This document shows positions 9,101-17,248 of a stretch of 64,000 nucleotides of DNA, piece by piece. The number at the start of each line of letters is the position of its first letter. Position 1 is the stretch's first letter. Below the pieces are notes generated by a model that was not told the DNA's origin, ran no database searches, and saw only the letters and a program-made list of their open reading frames with translations. This DNA comes from Sphingobacteriia bacterium (GTDB lineage Bacteria > Bacteroidota > Bacteroidia > Bacteroidales > UBA7960): positions 72,258-136,257 of the forward strand of contig JAABRR010000008.1 in NCBI GenBank assembly GCA_011390785.1, written 5' to 3'. The position numbers and the translations under genes are program-made.

Positions 9101-11962
9101 GATTTTGAAATGATAACGTCAGGCTGTCATCCTTTGGAAGTAAACTTTGAAAATCTTTCTTCAGGTGCTTCTGATTATTTATGGCATTTTGGTGATGGGG
9201 GAAACAGTCAAAATGAAGCTGCATCCAGAATTTACACCAACACCAGCCATTCTCAGGAAAAAATCTATCAGGTTATGCTCGAAGCAAAATCTCAGTTTGG
9301 CTGTAAAGACACCCTCTACCAGGAAATAACCGTTTTCCCAAAACCCAAAGCATCCTATATAATCTCTGAAAGTTACGGATGTGCGCCCATAACTGTAGAT
9401 TTTACAACTTCATCGGAAGGAGCTTCGAATCTCTTTTGGAATTTTGGAGATACCAATAACCAGGTGGAAACTACAGGAAATATATCACATCTTTATAACA
9501 ACAATAGCTCTGCTTCAAACCTTTATACCAGCGAGTTGATTGCAGTAAACGATTTTGGATGCCAGGACACCACCTACAGAACGATAGAAATTTATCCTGA
9601 AATCAATGCATCTTTCGAAATAAGCGAAATAAGCGGTTGCCATCCATTGAATCTCGAAATCATCAATTCTTCAACGGGAGCTTCTGCCGAAACACCTTAT
9701 TTATGGAACTATGGTGATGGAAATACATCAACCCATCAAACAGCTGTTCAGGAATATGTCTTCACAAATTCCGGGCATATTGATTATCAGCATTACACAC
9801 TTAAACTAAAAGCAACATCGCAATATGGTTGTAAAGACTCTACCGAGACAACCGTTATTGTTTTCCCAAAACCTGAAGCAAGATTTGAGCCCGAAATTAC
9901 AGAAGGTTGCTCACCGTTAACAATTGACTATGAAGATATGTCAACAGGAGCCGCAGTCTACCAATGGAACTTTGGCGATGGTTATGCATCTGAACTAAAC
10001 GGAAGTGTTTCGCACATCTTTAACCGGGCTTATAACGCCGGACCAGGGGTATTCAGCACACAACTGCTCATCGTAAATGAATTTGGCTGTAAAGATACTA
10101 CAGTAAGGCAAATTACTGTTTACCCGGATATATCAGCAGATTTTGATGCTGTTTTAGAAGGATGTCATCCTCATGAAGTTGATTTCAATAACCTTTCATT
10201 AGGCGTTAATACCCTAAACTGGACTTTTGGTGATGGCTCCACTTCCGGAGGTGAAAATCCCAAATACACTTTCACCAACGAAAGTTACACTGAACAAAAA
10301 CACTATAATGTCAACCTTCATACCGAATCTGTTTTTGGTTGCCAGGCAGATGTAAGCAAAGTAATTACGGTTTATCCAAAACCTCAATCAGCTTTTAGCA
10401 CAAATCTGGATGAAGGCTGTGCACCACTACCCGTGCAAATTACAAATCAATCTGTTGGTGGTTCGCAATATCAATGGGAATTTGCCGGAACAAGCAGCAC
10501 TGAAAACCAGCAGGTATTTGAACATATTTTCCATAATCAACAGGAAACCATTCAGACTTATCAACTTAAACTAAGAACTACCAATCAGCATGGTTGCTTC
10601 AGGGAGTCAACTCAGGAACTTGATGTTTTCCCCGAAGTTATAGCTGATTTTTCTGCAGACAACAGCCTTATGAGTGGTTGCAGTCCATTACCCCTGCAAT
10701 TCGAAAATCTCTCTGAAAGAGCTCAGCAATACAGATGGGATTTTAACGACGGCAACTCATCAATAGTTAATGAACCTGCCAATACTTTTTTTACTCCGGC
10801 ATCACATGAATCTATCTTTAATATTAAGCTTAAGGCCCAATCAATTTATGGTTGTGTAGATAGTGTTATTCACAAGGCCAGGGTTTATCCGGCGCCTATT
10901 GCAGATATGACGGTTAGTCCTCACCAACAAACCTATCCGAGTACCAATGTCAGGGCAGAAAACTTTACCTTACAAGGTAACTGGAGTTTCGAATGGTATA
11001 TGGGAGATGGCACCACAATTATTACAGATAACTGGGATACCTTAGAGCATGAATACGTTTGGCCTGTGGGGGATTATGCAACTAAAGAATACACTATTAA
11101 TCTAAAAGTAAGTAACTCTTATTGCTCAGACAGTATCAGTCAAAAAATTAGGATAAATGCACCCCACCCGTTGGTAGGTTTTGAACCTGCAGCTGAAGGT
11201 TGCCCGCCATTGGAAGTTCAATTCAGGAACGATTCAGAATATGGACTGCAATTCTTCTGGGATTTTAATGATGGATCTTCATCAGATCTTGAAAATCCAA
11301 TGCATATATTTGAAGATCCGGGTGAATATATGGTTAAACTTCTTGTTAGCGGCGAAGGGGGGTTAGACTCAGCCTATCAAAAGGTTACAGTATTTGAAAA
11401 TCCTACAGCCGCTTTCAGGGTAGCGCATCCTCTGGTTCAACTTCCCTATGAAGAAGCAAGAATGGTAAACCTATCGAGCCTGGCATCTTACTACGAATGG
11501 CATATGGGCGATGGTACAATCTACTACGATTTTGAACCCGAACATCTATACAACGAACCCGGAACCTACGACATCAGGCTTAATGTTGCCACCAATACTT
11601 TCCCGCAATGCTACGACTCAAGTGTAAAAGCAGCCGCAGTAGTCGCCGAGCAGGGGTGTCAGATCATCTTCCCTGATGCTTTTATGCCCAATAGTAGTGG
11701 CCCCAACGGCGGAAGTTATATCGTAAACGATCCGGCAAACTATATATTCTACCCAATACATACAGGATTGGCTGATTACAAGCTGGAGATTTACAATAGG
11801 TGGGGAGAATTGCTGTTTCGATCTGAAGATGTTGATATAGGATGGGATGGCTACTACCGGGGCAAACTTTCTCCAATGGACGTTTATGTTTGGAAAGTTT
11901 GGGGCACATGCCATGGTGGCAAAAAAATAAAAGCAGCTGGAGATGTTACCCTTTACAGGTAA
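6197..11962 (+). CDS. Giant PKD-repeat surface protein with type B T9SS (gliding-associated) C-terminal domain
   Basis: The protein has 1921 residues. A signal peptide (MKKLFTLILLFVLLLG...VQSQ) is followed by an IgGFc-binding-like N-terminal domain (DTEFWFAVPKV, to about residue 450) and an Ig-like module. About 15 PKD-type repeats occupy residues 540-1815, each with a core like W.FGDG. Repeats 1-12 each carry a Cys near the start (GCxPL) and a second near the end (GCKDT), so one disulfide per repeat is likely. Linkers often read YPEVKA or FPKPKA. The C-terminal 100 residues, from Cys1821 (CQIIFPDAFMPN ... YNRWGELLF ... GWDGYYRG), form a type B (CHU_C) sorting domain, which in known cases needs a PorP/SprF partner. 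That partner follows 37 bases downstream, probably in the same operon. The likely role is adhesion or gliding at the cell surface. Family assignment is firm; ligand unknown. Confidence 0.9.
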   Translation: MKKLFTLILLFVLLLGTKTVQSQTDTEFWFAVPKVTQGHGWNNRKFYFRFANLNLANTITISMPSDPTFVPIVNTLAPNEARTVNVTNIIFDLWTENPNEIYNRGIKITATNLTTAYFEVGTNNNPDIYALKGKNALGNDFFVPFQNRFNNGNYNPKPYSAIYIVATQDVTTITVTPTGNVFPGRPAGIPFDTILNMGQTIAIAPDNYAGAGQLAANHLGGTRVQSDKPIAISTSDDSVAANPYGGCRDLIGDQIIPTNIIGTEYIAMKGRIGQGGANNMPEFFYVVGTKPNTQVFIDGNLEIILQAGEQFRWQFTQQNHHILTNEPSYVYHVAGFGCEMGGAVLPPINVCTGSTKVSFTRSKGESFFLNILVRAGAEDAFTFNGDGPNTIIKASDFVNIPGTTSWLAAEYQMNQTQVPIAVASLIENHKDVFHLGIINGGPSSGTMYGYFSDFNELDVKANISGAGAMHRACFGDPVQLIAQGGVNYLWSPPDYLDDPTSSTPVAIPDSTIKYTVTVSGACKMVDSVSVYVTLYGPANAAFTIDEPAGCSPFEVAINNESYGINNYSWRMGDGTVYTSGADEILHTYTNTTDEPVVHNLMLVGRYSMCRDTMSTKITVYPEVKAEMEPDIFSGCAPLKVNFSNYSTGALNYMWDFGDGASSGKTAPIHEFQNFSDKDTIFEVTLTAVSKNGCVSEKTIPIQVKPYIETRFDFDPPVSCSPYPVTLNNTSFGATNSLWSFNNGTSFETINDTEFLRTLENNSPVTDTLNIWLIGENNYGCRDTLVRPLILYPEVKAVFDPNILEGCNPLPVEFTNLSDNADSYLWEFDHLQGSSSEQNPVVWFENQSLQDTAVFNVKLTATSKYFCEDVAEQQIRVYPRIEAGFSFDHTSYCTPQEITFHNNSQGADYFNWNFGNGSFSQSGEIELAHVFENSTAMDMVLPVQLIIENESGCKDTLTRDVIIYPEVKADFEMITSGCHPLEVNFENLSSGASDYLWHFGDGGNSQNEAASRIYTNTSHSQEKIYQVMLEAKSQFGCKDTLYQEITVFPKPKASYIISESYGCAPITVDFTTSSEGASNLFWNFGDTNNQVETTGNISHLYNNNSSASNLYTSELIAVNDFGCQDTTYRTIEIYPEINASFEISEISGCHPLNLEIINSSTGASAETPYLWNYGDGNTSTHQTAVQEYVFTNSGHIDYQHYTLKLKATSQYGCKDSTETTVIVFPKPEARFEPEITEGCSPLTIDYEDMSTGAAVYQWNFGDGYASELNGSVSHIFNRAYNAGPGVFSTQLLIVNEFGCKDTTVRQITVYPDISADFDAVLEGCHPHEVDFNNLSLGVNTLNWTFGDGSTSGGENPKYTFTNESYTEQKHYNVNLHTESVFGCQADVSKVITVYPKPQSAFSTNLDEGCAPLPVQITNQSVGGSQYQWEFAGTSSTENQQVFEHIFHNQQETIQTYQLKLRTTNQHGCFRESTQELDVFPEVIADFSADNSLMSGCSPLPLQFENLSERAQQYRWDFNDGNSSIVNEPANTFFTPASHESIFNIKLKAQSIYGCVDSVIHKARVYPAPIADMTVSPHQQTYPSTNVRAENFTLQGNWSFEWYMGDGTTIITDNWDTLEHEYVWPVGDYATKEYTINLKVSNSYCSDSISQKIRINAPHPLVGFEPAAEGCPPLEVQFRNDSEYGLQFFWDFNDGSSSDLENPMHIFEDPGEYMVKLLVSGEGGLDSAYQKVTVFENPTAAFRVAHPLVQLPYEEARMVNLSSLASYYEWHMGDGTIYYDFEPEHLYNEPGTYDIRLNVATNTFPQCYDSSVKAAAVVAEQGCQIIFPDAFMPNSSGPNGGSYIVNDPANYIFYPIHTGLADYKLEIYNRWGELLFRSEDVDIGWDGYYRGKLSPMDVYVWKVWGTCHGGKKIKAAGDVTLYR

Positions 11963-11999
11963 TAAAAAGAGATTTAATACATTTTAAATTAAAAATATT

Positions 12000-13037
12000 A
12001 TGAAAAGAGCAATACAAAAATTCAGCACAACAGGGCGCATGTCGATTTTGGCATGTTTGATGCTCTTGTGCGCAGGCTCTTTCAGTTTGCGGGCACAAGC
12101 TCCACAGTTTTCTCAGTTTTACGCTGCTCCAATTTATCTGGCACCTTCTTTTGCTGGCTCAACTGATGGAAGCCGACTGGTAATGAATTACCGTAACCAA
12201 TGGCCTCAGATTCCAGGCTCCTTTGTAACCTATTCCTTTTCCTTTGATCACTATTTCCACAATTACAGAAGCGGAGTTGGGGTTTTGATGTTTCGCGATC
12301 AGGCAGGAACAGGGCGTCTTGCAACAACGCACGGAGGGTTGGTTTACTCATACAATTTTAAACTAAATCATGATTGGACAATACGCCCGGGCGTTCAGTT
12401 TCTTTACGCACAAAGAACTGTTGACTTTAATCGGCACACTTTTGGTGACCAAATAAGACTGGATGAAATATTACCATCAACTATGGTAGCCAACCCAATT
12501 GAAAGAGTGGGCTATTTCGATGCATCATCATCAGCCATAGCATACAGTAAGAACTTATGGACAGGACTCTCAATCGATCACCTCATGCAGCCCAATCAAT
12601 CTATGACGCAGGAAGTAAGCAGAATCCCTATGAAAATATCATTGTTTGGAGGGTATCGTTACTTTTTTGGAGGCACCTACAATCAACAGGTTCGCGAAAG
12701 TATTTCGGTTGCATTTCTTTACAAAAATCAGGGTAAATTCAATCAGATGGATTTAGGTGCATACTGGTCGAGAGACCCTATTAGTATAGGTCTTCTTTAT
12801 AGAGGGATTCCCCTTTTCAATAACCAGGTACATGGTCTTTTCAATAATGATGCAATGGTTTTAATGGGAGGAATCAGAACCCGCAATATCCGTATCGGCT
12901 ATAGTTACGACTTTACCATAAGCCGTTTGATTAGTTCAACTGCAGGAGCTCACGAAATTTCGGTTATATACCAGTTTAACCAAGGTCCTCGCGAGAAAAA
13001 GCAAGGATTGATCCCTTGCCCGGATGCTACGTTCTAA
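12000..13037 (+). CDS. PorP/SprF family type IX secretion membrane protein
   Basis: The protein has 345 residues with a signal peptide (LMLLCAGSFSLRAQ) and then the family opening APQFSQFYAAPIYLAPSFAG, followed by amphipathic beta strands. Such proteins are outer-membrane components that help secrete and anchor type B T9SS cargo; SprF acts with SprB in Flavobacterium. The gene lies 37 bases after the type B PKD protein, so it is almost certainly its dedicated partner. No other T9SS machinery gene (PorK/L/M/N, Sov, PorV) is in the window. Confidence 0.92.
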   Translation: MKRAIQKFSTTGRMSILACLMLLCAGSFSLRAQAPQFSQFYAAPIYLAPSFAGSTDGSRLVMNYRNQWPQIPGSFVTYSFSFDHYFHNYRSGVGVLMFRDQAGTGRLATTHGGLVYSYNFKLNHDWTIRPGVQFLYAQRTVDFNRHTFGDQIRLDEILPSTMVANPIERVGYFDASSSAIAYSKNLWTGLSIDHLMQPNQSMTQEVSRIPMKISLFGGYRYFFGGTYNQQVRESISVAFLYKNQGKFNQMDLGAYWSRDPISIGLLYRGIPLFNNQVHGLFNNDAMVLMGGIRTRNIRIGYSYDFTISRLISSTAGAHEISVIYQFNQGPREKKQGLIPCPDATF

Positions 13038-13112
13038 ATATTTCTGCAGAAATATTATTATAAAATAGTTAAAAAGTTTTCTCCGGTCAAAATTTAATTA
13101 AATCGGTCAGAT

Positions 13113-13143
13113 AGCTTGTCTCGTCTTTTATGACGAGAGAGCT
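13113..13143. repeat. Hairpin within the 13.1-kb intergenic repeat region
   Basis: TCTCGTC (13119-13125) pairs with GACGAGA (13132-13138), and AGCT sequences extend the stem on both sides. It is followed by a second hairpin, CCCGC-GAAAA-GCGGG, at 13144-13158. No T tract follows either one, so neither looks like a simple terminator. These two hairpins are absent from the sister copy of the repeat near 18.77 kb, where GGTCAGAT runs almost directly into GAGCTC. Confidence 0.55.
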
Positions 13144-13170
13144 CCCGCGAAAAGCGGGATAAATCGCCTA

Positions 13171-13256
13171 CAATACTCTGACTGCATGTTTTGCCTTACT
13201 GCGAAATTATAATCATCCGCGTGTGTGTCAATATTATTGTCATGGTTCGGTTCATC
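13171..13256 (+). repeat. Copy 1 of an ~85-bp intergenic repeat
   Basis: This 86-base stretch matches 18783-18867 in the same orientation at roughly 90 percent identity, with one indel and a handful of substitutions. The best conserved core reads ATAATCATCCGCGTGTGTGT followed by CAAT(A/T)ATTGTCATGGTTCGG. Here it sits between two convergent genes (porP-like and the phosphoesterase). No terminal inverted repeats or target duplication were seen. Its nature is unknown. Confidence 0.8.
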
Positions 13257-13292
13257 TCAATAAAGGTTCATTTACCAAACAAAGTATCTTTC

Positions 13293-14057
13293 CTAAGCAA
13301 TCATGGCTAGTTTTCTCACAACAGGCTTTTTGTATTCCTTCAATAACTCCTTATAGTTTTTAAATTTGATGGTTTCGTAATCAAGGGTTTCGGTGTTAAG
13401 AATCACACCCTGAAAACGACCCAGAGAGCATGAACCACAATTTATATACAATTTCTTTTTGTTGAGATAGTAAGTCTTATGCGACTCAATCTTATGGGTA
13501 TGACCTAATATTACTACATCATTGTTTTTGAGCAAATGCAGAGCATGCGTAAGATACCGGATAGAGTCGTATTTCTTTGGAATTTTGTTAATGGCTTCTC
13601 CTGCCAGCAATAACTTCTGGTAAATATTGAGAATCCATCTGGCTTTGCTGCCCCAGCGCAAAAGATTAAAGCCAAAGGTTTGGATTTTTCGGCCCAGAAA
13701 GGTGCCATTCATAAAATCGGCAGTGTGACCATGCTCAATATAAATCCGGTTTCCATGGCTGTTTATCATAGATGTACTTTCTTCTCCCAATGGGCAAATA
13801 GCGTCATGGTTTCCTTTCAGATAAATGATGTCGGGATGACTCATTAGGTACTCTACCAAAGACGGGTTGCTTTCTACAATTTCATCAAAAGAGTATTTAT
13901 ATAGTTCAAACACATCGCCATTTAAAACAATTTTATCAATGCTTTCTTCTGCCTTTAGTAATTCAATGGCACGAATAAAGTTGCCGGCTTTCCAGCTAAA
14001 AGTTGAAAAATCATCGTTATTGCCAATATGAAGATCAGAAATGATAAGAATTTTCAT
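13293..14057 (-). CDS. Metallophosphoesterase (LpxH-like)
   Basis: The protein has 254 residues and carries all calcineurin-like phosphoesterase motifs: DLH (Asp8, His10), NGD (Asp48), GNHD (Asn83, His84) and GHTH (His186, His188), which together bind a two-metal centre. Size and motif spacing resemble UDP-2,3-diacylglucosamine hydrolases of lipid A synthesis and other small Bacteroidetes phosphoesterases. I cannot tell LpxH from a general phosphatase. The gene starts 256 bases downstream of the glycosyltransferase gene on the same strand and has no close partner. Confidence 0.8.
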   Translation of the reverse strand: MKILIISDLHIGNNDDFSTFSWKAGNFIRAIELLKAEESIDKIVLNGDVFELYKYSFDEIVESNPSLVEYLMSHPDIIYLKGNHDAICPLGEESTSMINSHGNRIYIEHGHTADFMNGTFLGRKIQTFGFNLLRWGSKARWILNIYQKLLLAGEAINKIPKKYDSIRYLTHALHLLKNNDVVILGHTHKIESHKTYYLNKKKLYINCGSCSLGRFQGVILNTETLDYETIKFKNYKELLKEYKKPVVRKLAMIA

Positions 14058-14246
14058 AATTCACAATTAATCATTAAAAATAGTTTTGACGGGGCATTTA
14101 CTCAATCCCTTGATCAGAAGCAATATCCAACATATTATAATCATATTACATTATTCAATGTCGTTTGGTAAAAAAACATATTGCAACTTAAAATGCTTTC
14201 ATTCAGGTTATATTTGTAATCAATTAGATAATTTGTAGGCGCTACT

Positions 14247-14262
14247 CCCCCTTTGAAGGGGG
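14247..14262. repeat. Short GC-rich hairpin in the intergenic region
   Basis: CCCCCT-TTGA-AGGGGG forms a perfect 6-bp stem with a 4-base loop, in otherwise AT-rich DNA 52 bases downstream of the glycosyltransferase stop (minus strand). Neither side has a T tract, so a terminator role is doubtful. GC-rich hairpins of this kind are often short dispersed repeats in Bacteroidota; that is inference. Confidence 0.45.
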
Positions 14263-14313
14263 CTAATCAGGCTGTGCTTAATACATAAATAAACAACATC
14301 AATATATCATTAA

Positions 14314-15444
14314 TTAGTCTGAAACAATAAACTCTGAAACCTGCGGAGTTCCGTTCACAAGCTTCTGCTTTTCAATATTCCTTTTGTAGGTGTTGTAAAC
14401 AGAAGGGTTGGCAATAATTTCATTAATCCTTTCCGGAAGCTTATCAACATCCTTTTCATAAATACCGAGTTTGTTTTCGCAAACAAACTCCATATTGCCT
14501 TTTTCCTGCTCCCAGATATAGTTGTTGATAATGGGTATTTTACCTGAAATTAGAATTTCCATAAAAGTACTTGCACCGCATTTGGTAATAACCACATCGG
14601 CAATATTGATAAGTTCATAAACGAAATCTACAAATCCGAAAATTCTGAGGCTTTCAAAATCATATTTATCTTTTAGATCCCATGCCTTTTTGTATAGGTT
14701 TCTATTATTACCGCAAACAATAACAATTTCTGCATTGGGATTTTTCCTGATAAATTTCTTAAGAATTTTCTTTCCCCTGGGTATTCCATCTCCGCCACCA
14801 AGAATAAGTACCAAACCCTTATCCGGATCAAACCCAAGATTTTGCTTCATGCTTTGCGAAAGCACAGGAGAAAGGGGTTGCGTAAATTTTTCGTCAAGAA
14901 TAAAAGGGAAAACTTTAAGTCCCTTTTTATGTATCCCCTTTTTTATCCCAAACGCTTTAAGTTTTTCTGAAAATACAACAAATCGGGGCCTTTTATCAAG
15001 AAACCAGATAGGGTGAGCAGTAAAAGGATCGGTAACTACTACCGTAACTGGTATCCTGAGTTTATTTTTTACTAATATCTTCATTACCGGTCTGATAAGA
15101 AAGAAGTGAAAAATAACAATGTGGTCAGGATACTTTTTAAGAATATATTTTTCCAGTTGAGGTATTATAAACCAACTGATTATAATAGCTGTAAATCTGG
15201 CTAAAAAAGATAATTTATTGAGTGCATAAAGTAATTCAAACACCCATATTGCACCGGATTGTGATTTCCGGTATCCATCTTCAACTATTGTTTTCACCCA
15301 TTTATTAACCCCGGTAAAACCATCAAAAAGATTAACAGTAGCTTTTTGACCATATTTGGTTTGAATATAATTTGCTATTGACCTTGCAGGTGCCAAATGG
15401 CCACCTCCCGTTTTCAGGTATAAGAAAAGATGATTCTTTTGCAT
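14314..15444 (-). CDS. Glycosyltransferase family 28 / MGDG-synthase-like glycosyltransferase
   Basis: The start is taken at the ATG whose first base is 15444 (MQKNHLFLYLKTGGGHLAPA), giving 376 residues; the longer frame begins at a TTG (15471) and adds nine residues without family likeness. The N-terminal glycine loop TGGGHLAPARSIA and the C-terminal nucleotide-sugar part (LILGGGDGIPRGKK, ITKCGASTFMEIL, NNYIWEQEKGNMEFV) are those of GT-B enzymes of the MurG/MGDG-synthase type, which move a sugar from a nucleotide donor to a lipid at the membrane. The acceptor is probably a diacylglycerol or similar lipid. An inverted repeat covers the start codon. Confidence 0.8.
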   Translation of the reverse strand: MQKNHLFLYLKTGGGHLAPARSIANYIQTKYGQKATVNLFDGFTGVNKWVKTIVEDGYRKSQSGAIWVFELLYALNKLSFLARFTAIIISWFIIPQLEKYILKKYPDHIVIFHFFLIRPVMKILVKNKLRIPVTVVVTDPFTAHPIWFLDKRPRFVVFSEKLKAFGIKKGIHKKGLKVFPFILDEKFTQPLSPVLSQSMKQNLGFDPDKGLVLILGGGDGIPRGKKILKKFIRKNPNAEIVIVCGNNRNLYKKAWDLKDKYDFESLRIFGFVDFVYELINIADVVITKCGASTFMEILISGKIPIINNYIWEQEKGNMEFVCENKLGIYEKDVDKLPERINEIIANPSVYNTYKRNIEKQKLVNGTPQVSEFIVSD

Positions 15445-15471
15445 AACTATTGCTTCGCTATGGTTATGCAA
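15439..15471 (-). promoter_or_regulatory. Inverted repeat covering the start codon of the GT28-like gene
   Basis: On the minus strand the two 15-base arms TTGCATAACCATAGC and GCAATAGTTATGCAA pair at 13 of 15 positions around a GAA loop. The right arm contains the ATG of the glycosyltransferase gene. In mRNA this would hide the start codon in a stem; in DNA it could be a protein-binding dyad. Function is not known. Confidence 0.5.
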
Positions 15472-15592
15472 TAATAAGGATCATATATTAATATAAGCTA
15501 AATATTGATTTACATTAGCGTTAAGTTATTGTAATGTAAAGGTTAACAGATAGAATTCAAACTATTGGTGCCAAAAGCATCTATATGAATAC

Positions 15593-15637
15593 TAAAAAAA
15601 AGAGACCACCTGTATGGTGACCTCTCTTTTTTTAATT
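15593..15637 (-). terminator. Terminator of the SusCDE operon
   Basis: Read on the minus strand, about 23 bases after the stop codon of the SusE-like gene, an imperfect stem (AGAG.. CACC / GGTG .. CTCT around ACAAT-like loop bases) ends in a run of T (A run at 15593-15600 on the plus strand). It is the natural end of the susC-susD-susE transcript. Confidence 0.65.
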
Positions 15638-15659
15638 AAGTTTTGTTCTTTACCAATTG

Positions 15660-17183
15660 CTATTTTGCAGGAGCAATGGTATAGGTAAGATCGTTTGTAT
15701 TTACAGTAATAACATAATTACCTGCATCTGCTGGTCCAGGAATCGGCAGTGGATCTGGCTCACTTTCAGTAGGACGTAAAACAAGGGTTCCGCTTGCACT
15801 TGTACCTTCGTCATTAGTCCCATATTGTGGTGCCCATTGGCCAAGTACTTCAATAAACTTAATTCCACCACCACCAGGTAGTTCAATTGTAATAGAGTAC
15901 TCTCCGTTTGTTCCGTTTAAAGGAGTAGCAGCTGTATTATCCCAACCAGCAGGAGTACCATCGCCAAGCATAAACAGTTCAGGAGCTGCTCCGGCAGGAT
16001 TTACAGTAAAGGTAAATACTTCAGAAACAGCATCGATTTTGAATTCGATATCGAAGAAACCATCTTCGGTGGGAACAAAGTTACCATCATTGTTGGTTTC
16101 AAACAGGTCAGCAGCTAAACCAGCCATTGTAACCTGTGGATAACCAAATGAATAACCATCCCATGTTTGACCTTCTCTGATTTTGAAACCGCCATTTTCA
16201 TCAACAGCCACTTCAACATTTTCAAATGTCCAGATGTAAGTAGTTTCATTTTCAACAACAGGGGCCTGCAGATAAAGGGTTTCGTCCCAGTTGTGAGGTG
16301 CGCCGTCAACTCTGAGTGAACCACCCACCAAACCAAGTTCGGTAGTAGTATAGTCGGTAACTTCCAGATCACCAGTGCGGGTCATGGTACCTACCCAACC
16401 TTCGCCTAATGTCCAAACCATAGAAACGGTATAAACACCACTTTCTTCATTGGCAATGTTATCTCCACCCGGAACGAGTTCGGCTACAGAAGTACCAAAG
16501 TTGGTATTCACTCTTACATCTTCCCCATCAATAACAACTTTCCAGCCACCAGAATGACGGAATTTGTAGTCAGCTTTGGTCATAGAAATGCCTGAAGCTT
16601 CATAAGTAATGGAATTGAGATCGAAACCAGTAGAAGGAATTTCTGTATCTCCACTCCAACCACCGGGAGTAGCTGCACCAATAAGGCCCCAGTAAGCAAC
16701 GGGAATAACCGCAACAATACCTACTTCAGTATCAAGAACGATTTGGTAAAGTCCATCAGAAGGAACCGTAAATGGAGTTTCAGATTCGGTATATGTACCT
16801 CTCCAAAAGTCAATTTGTGGCTCATCACCAATACGAAGATCCTCTGTAACCATGGCGAAATCAGCACCAGGACCATAAATTGTTGTATTTTGGCCGGCAA
16901 CTTCTACAAGGTTGAAACCTTCAGAACCAGCTTTTACAGCAATAAATATTTCTTTTAAAGTGGCGCGGTCTTCCTGGCCCACTTCGTTGCGGGTAACTTT
17001 CATCAGGCCTTTGAAATCAAGGTCTGGAAGCGCTGTAGCAGCACCGGTAACATAAAGGCCATCTTCAACAAGAATTGGATCAGGTGTATCGTCATCGTCA
17101 TCGTCGCAGGAAACGAAAACAACACCAACGAAAGCTAACAATCCCATAAGGAACATCAATCTTTTAAACGAAATCTTTTTCAT
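15660..17183 (-). CDS. SusE/SusF-like surface glycan-binding lipoprotein
   Basis: The protein has 507 residues with a lipoprotein signal peptide ending VFVSC (Cys26). Six Asp follow directly, matching the acidic export signal that sends Bacteroidetes lipoproteins to the cell surface. The mature part has a SusE-type N-terminal domain (LYVTGAATALPDLDFKG) and two to three further domains with motifs like WGLIGAATPGGW, LGLVGGSLRVDGAPHNW and LFMLGDGTPAGWDNT, seen in SusE/SusF starch-binding modules. It likely captures an oligosaccharide, perhaps an alpha-glucan, for the adjacent SusC/SusD pair. It lies 65 bases downstream of susD on the same strand and is the last gene of the operon. Confidence 0.88.
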   Translation of the reverse strand: MKKISFKRLMFLMGLLAFVGVVFVSCDDDDDDTPDPILVEDGLYVTGAATALPDLDFKGLMKVTRNEVGQEDRATLKEIFIAVKAGSEGFNLVEVAGQNTTIYGPGADFAMVTEDLRIGDEPQIDFWRGTYTESETPFTVPSDGLYQIVLDTEVGIVAVIPVAYWGLIGAATPGGWSGDTEIPSTGFDLNSITYEASGISMTKADYKFRHSGGWKVVIDGEDVRVNTNFGTSVAELVPGGDNIANEESGVYTVSMVWTLGEGWVGTMTRTGDLEVTDYTTTELGLVGGSLRVDGAPHNWDETLYLQAPVVENETTYIWTFENVEVAVDENGGFKIREGQTWDGYSFGYPQVTMAGLAADLFETNNDGNFVPTEDGFFDIEFKIDAVSEVFTFTVNPAGAAPELFMLGDGTPAGWDNTAATPLNGTNGEYSITIELPGGGGIKFIEVLGQWAPQYGTNDEGTSASGTLVLRPTESEPDPLPIPGPADAGNYVITVNTNDLTYTIAPAK

Positions 17184-17248
17184 AATTTTAAAATTTTAGT
17201 TGAATTTAATAATTTGGTTGAATTTAAATTGGTTGAAAAAAGGGTTTA

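Noticed and set aside
14247-14262. CCCCCT-TTGA-AGGGGG hairpin as a terminator of the glycosyltransferase gene
   Set aside because: No T tract follows on either strand; listed only as a short hairpin.
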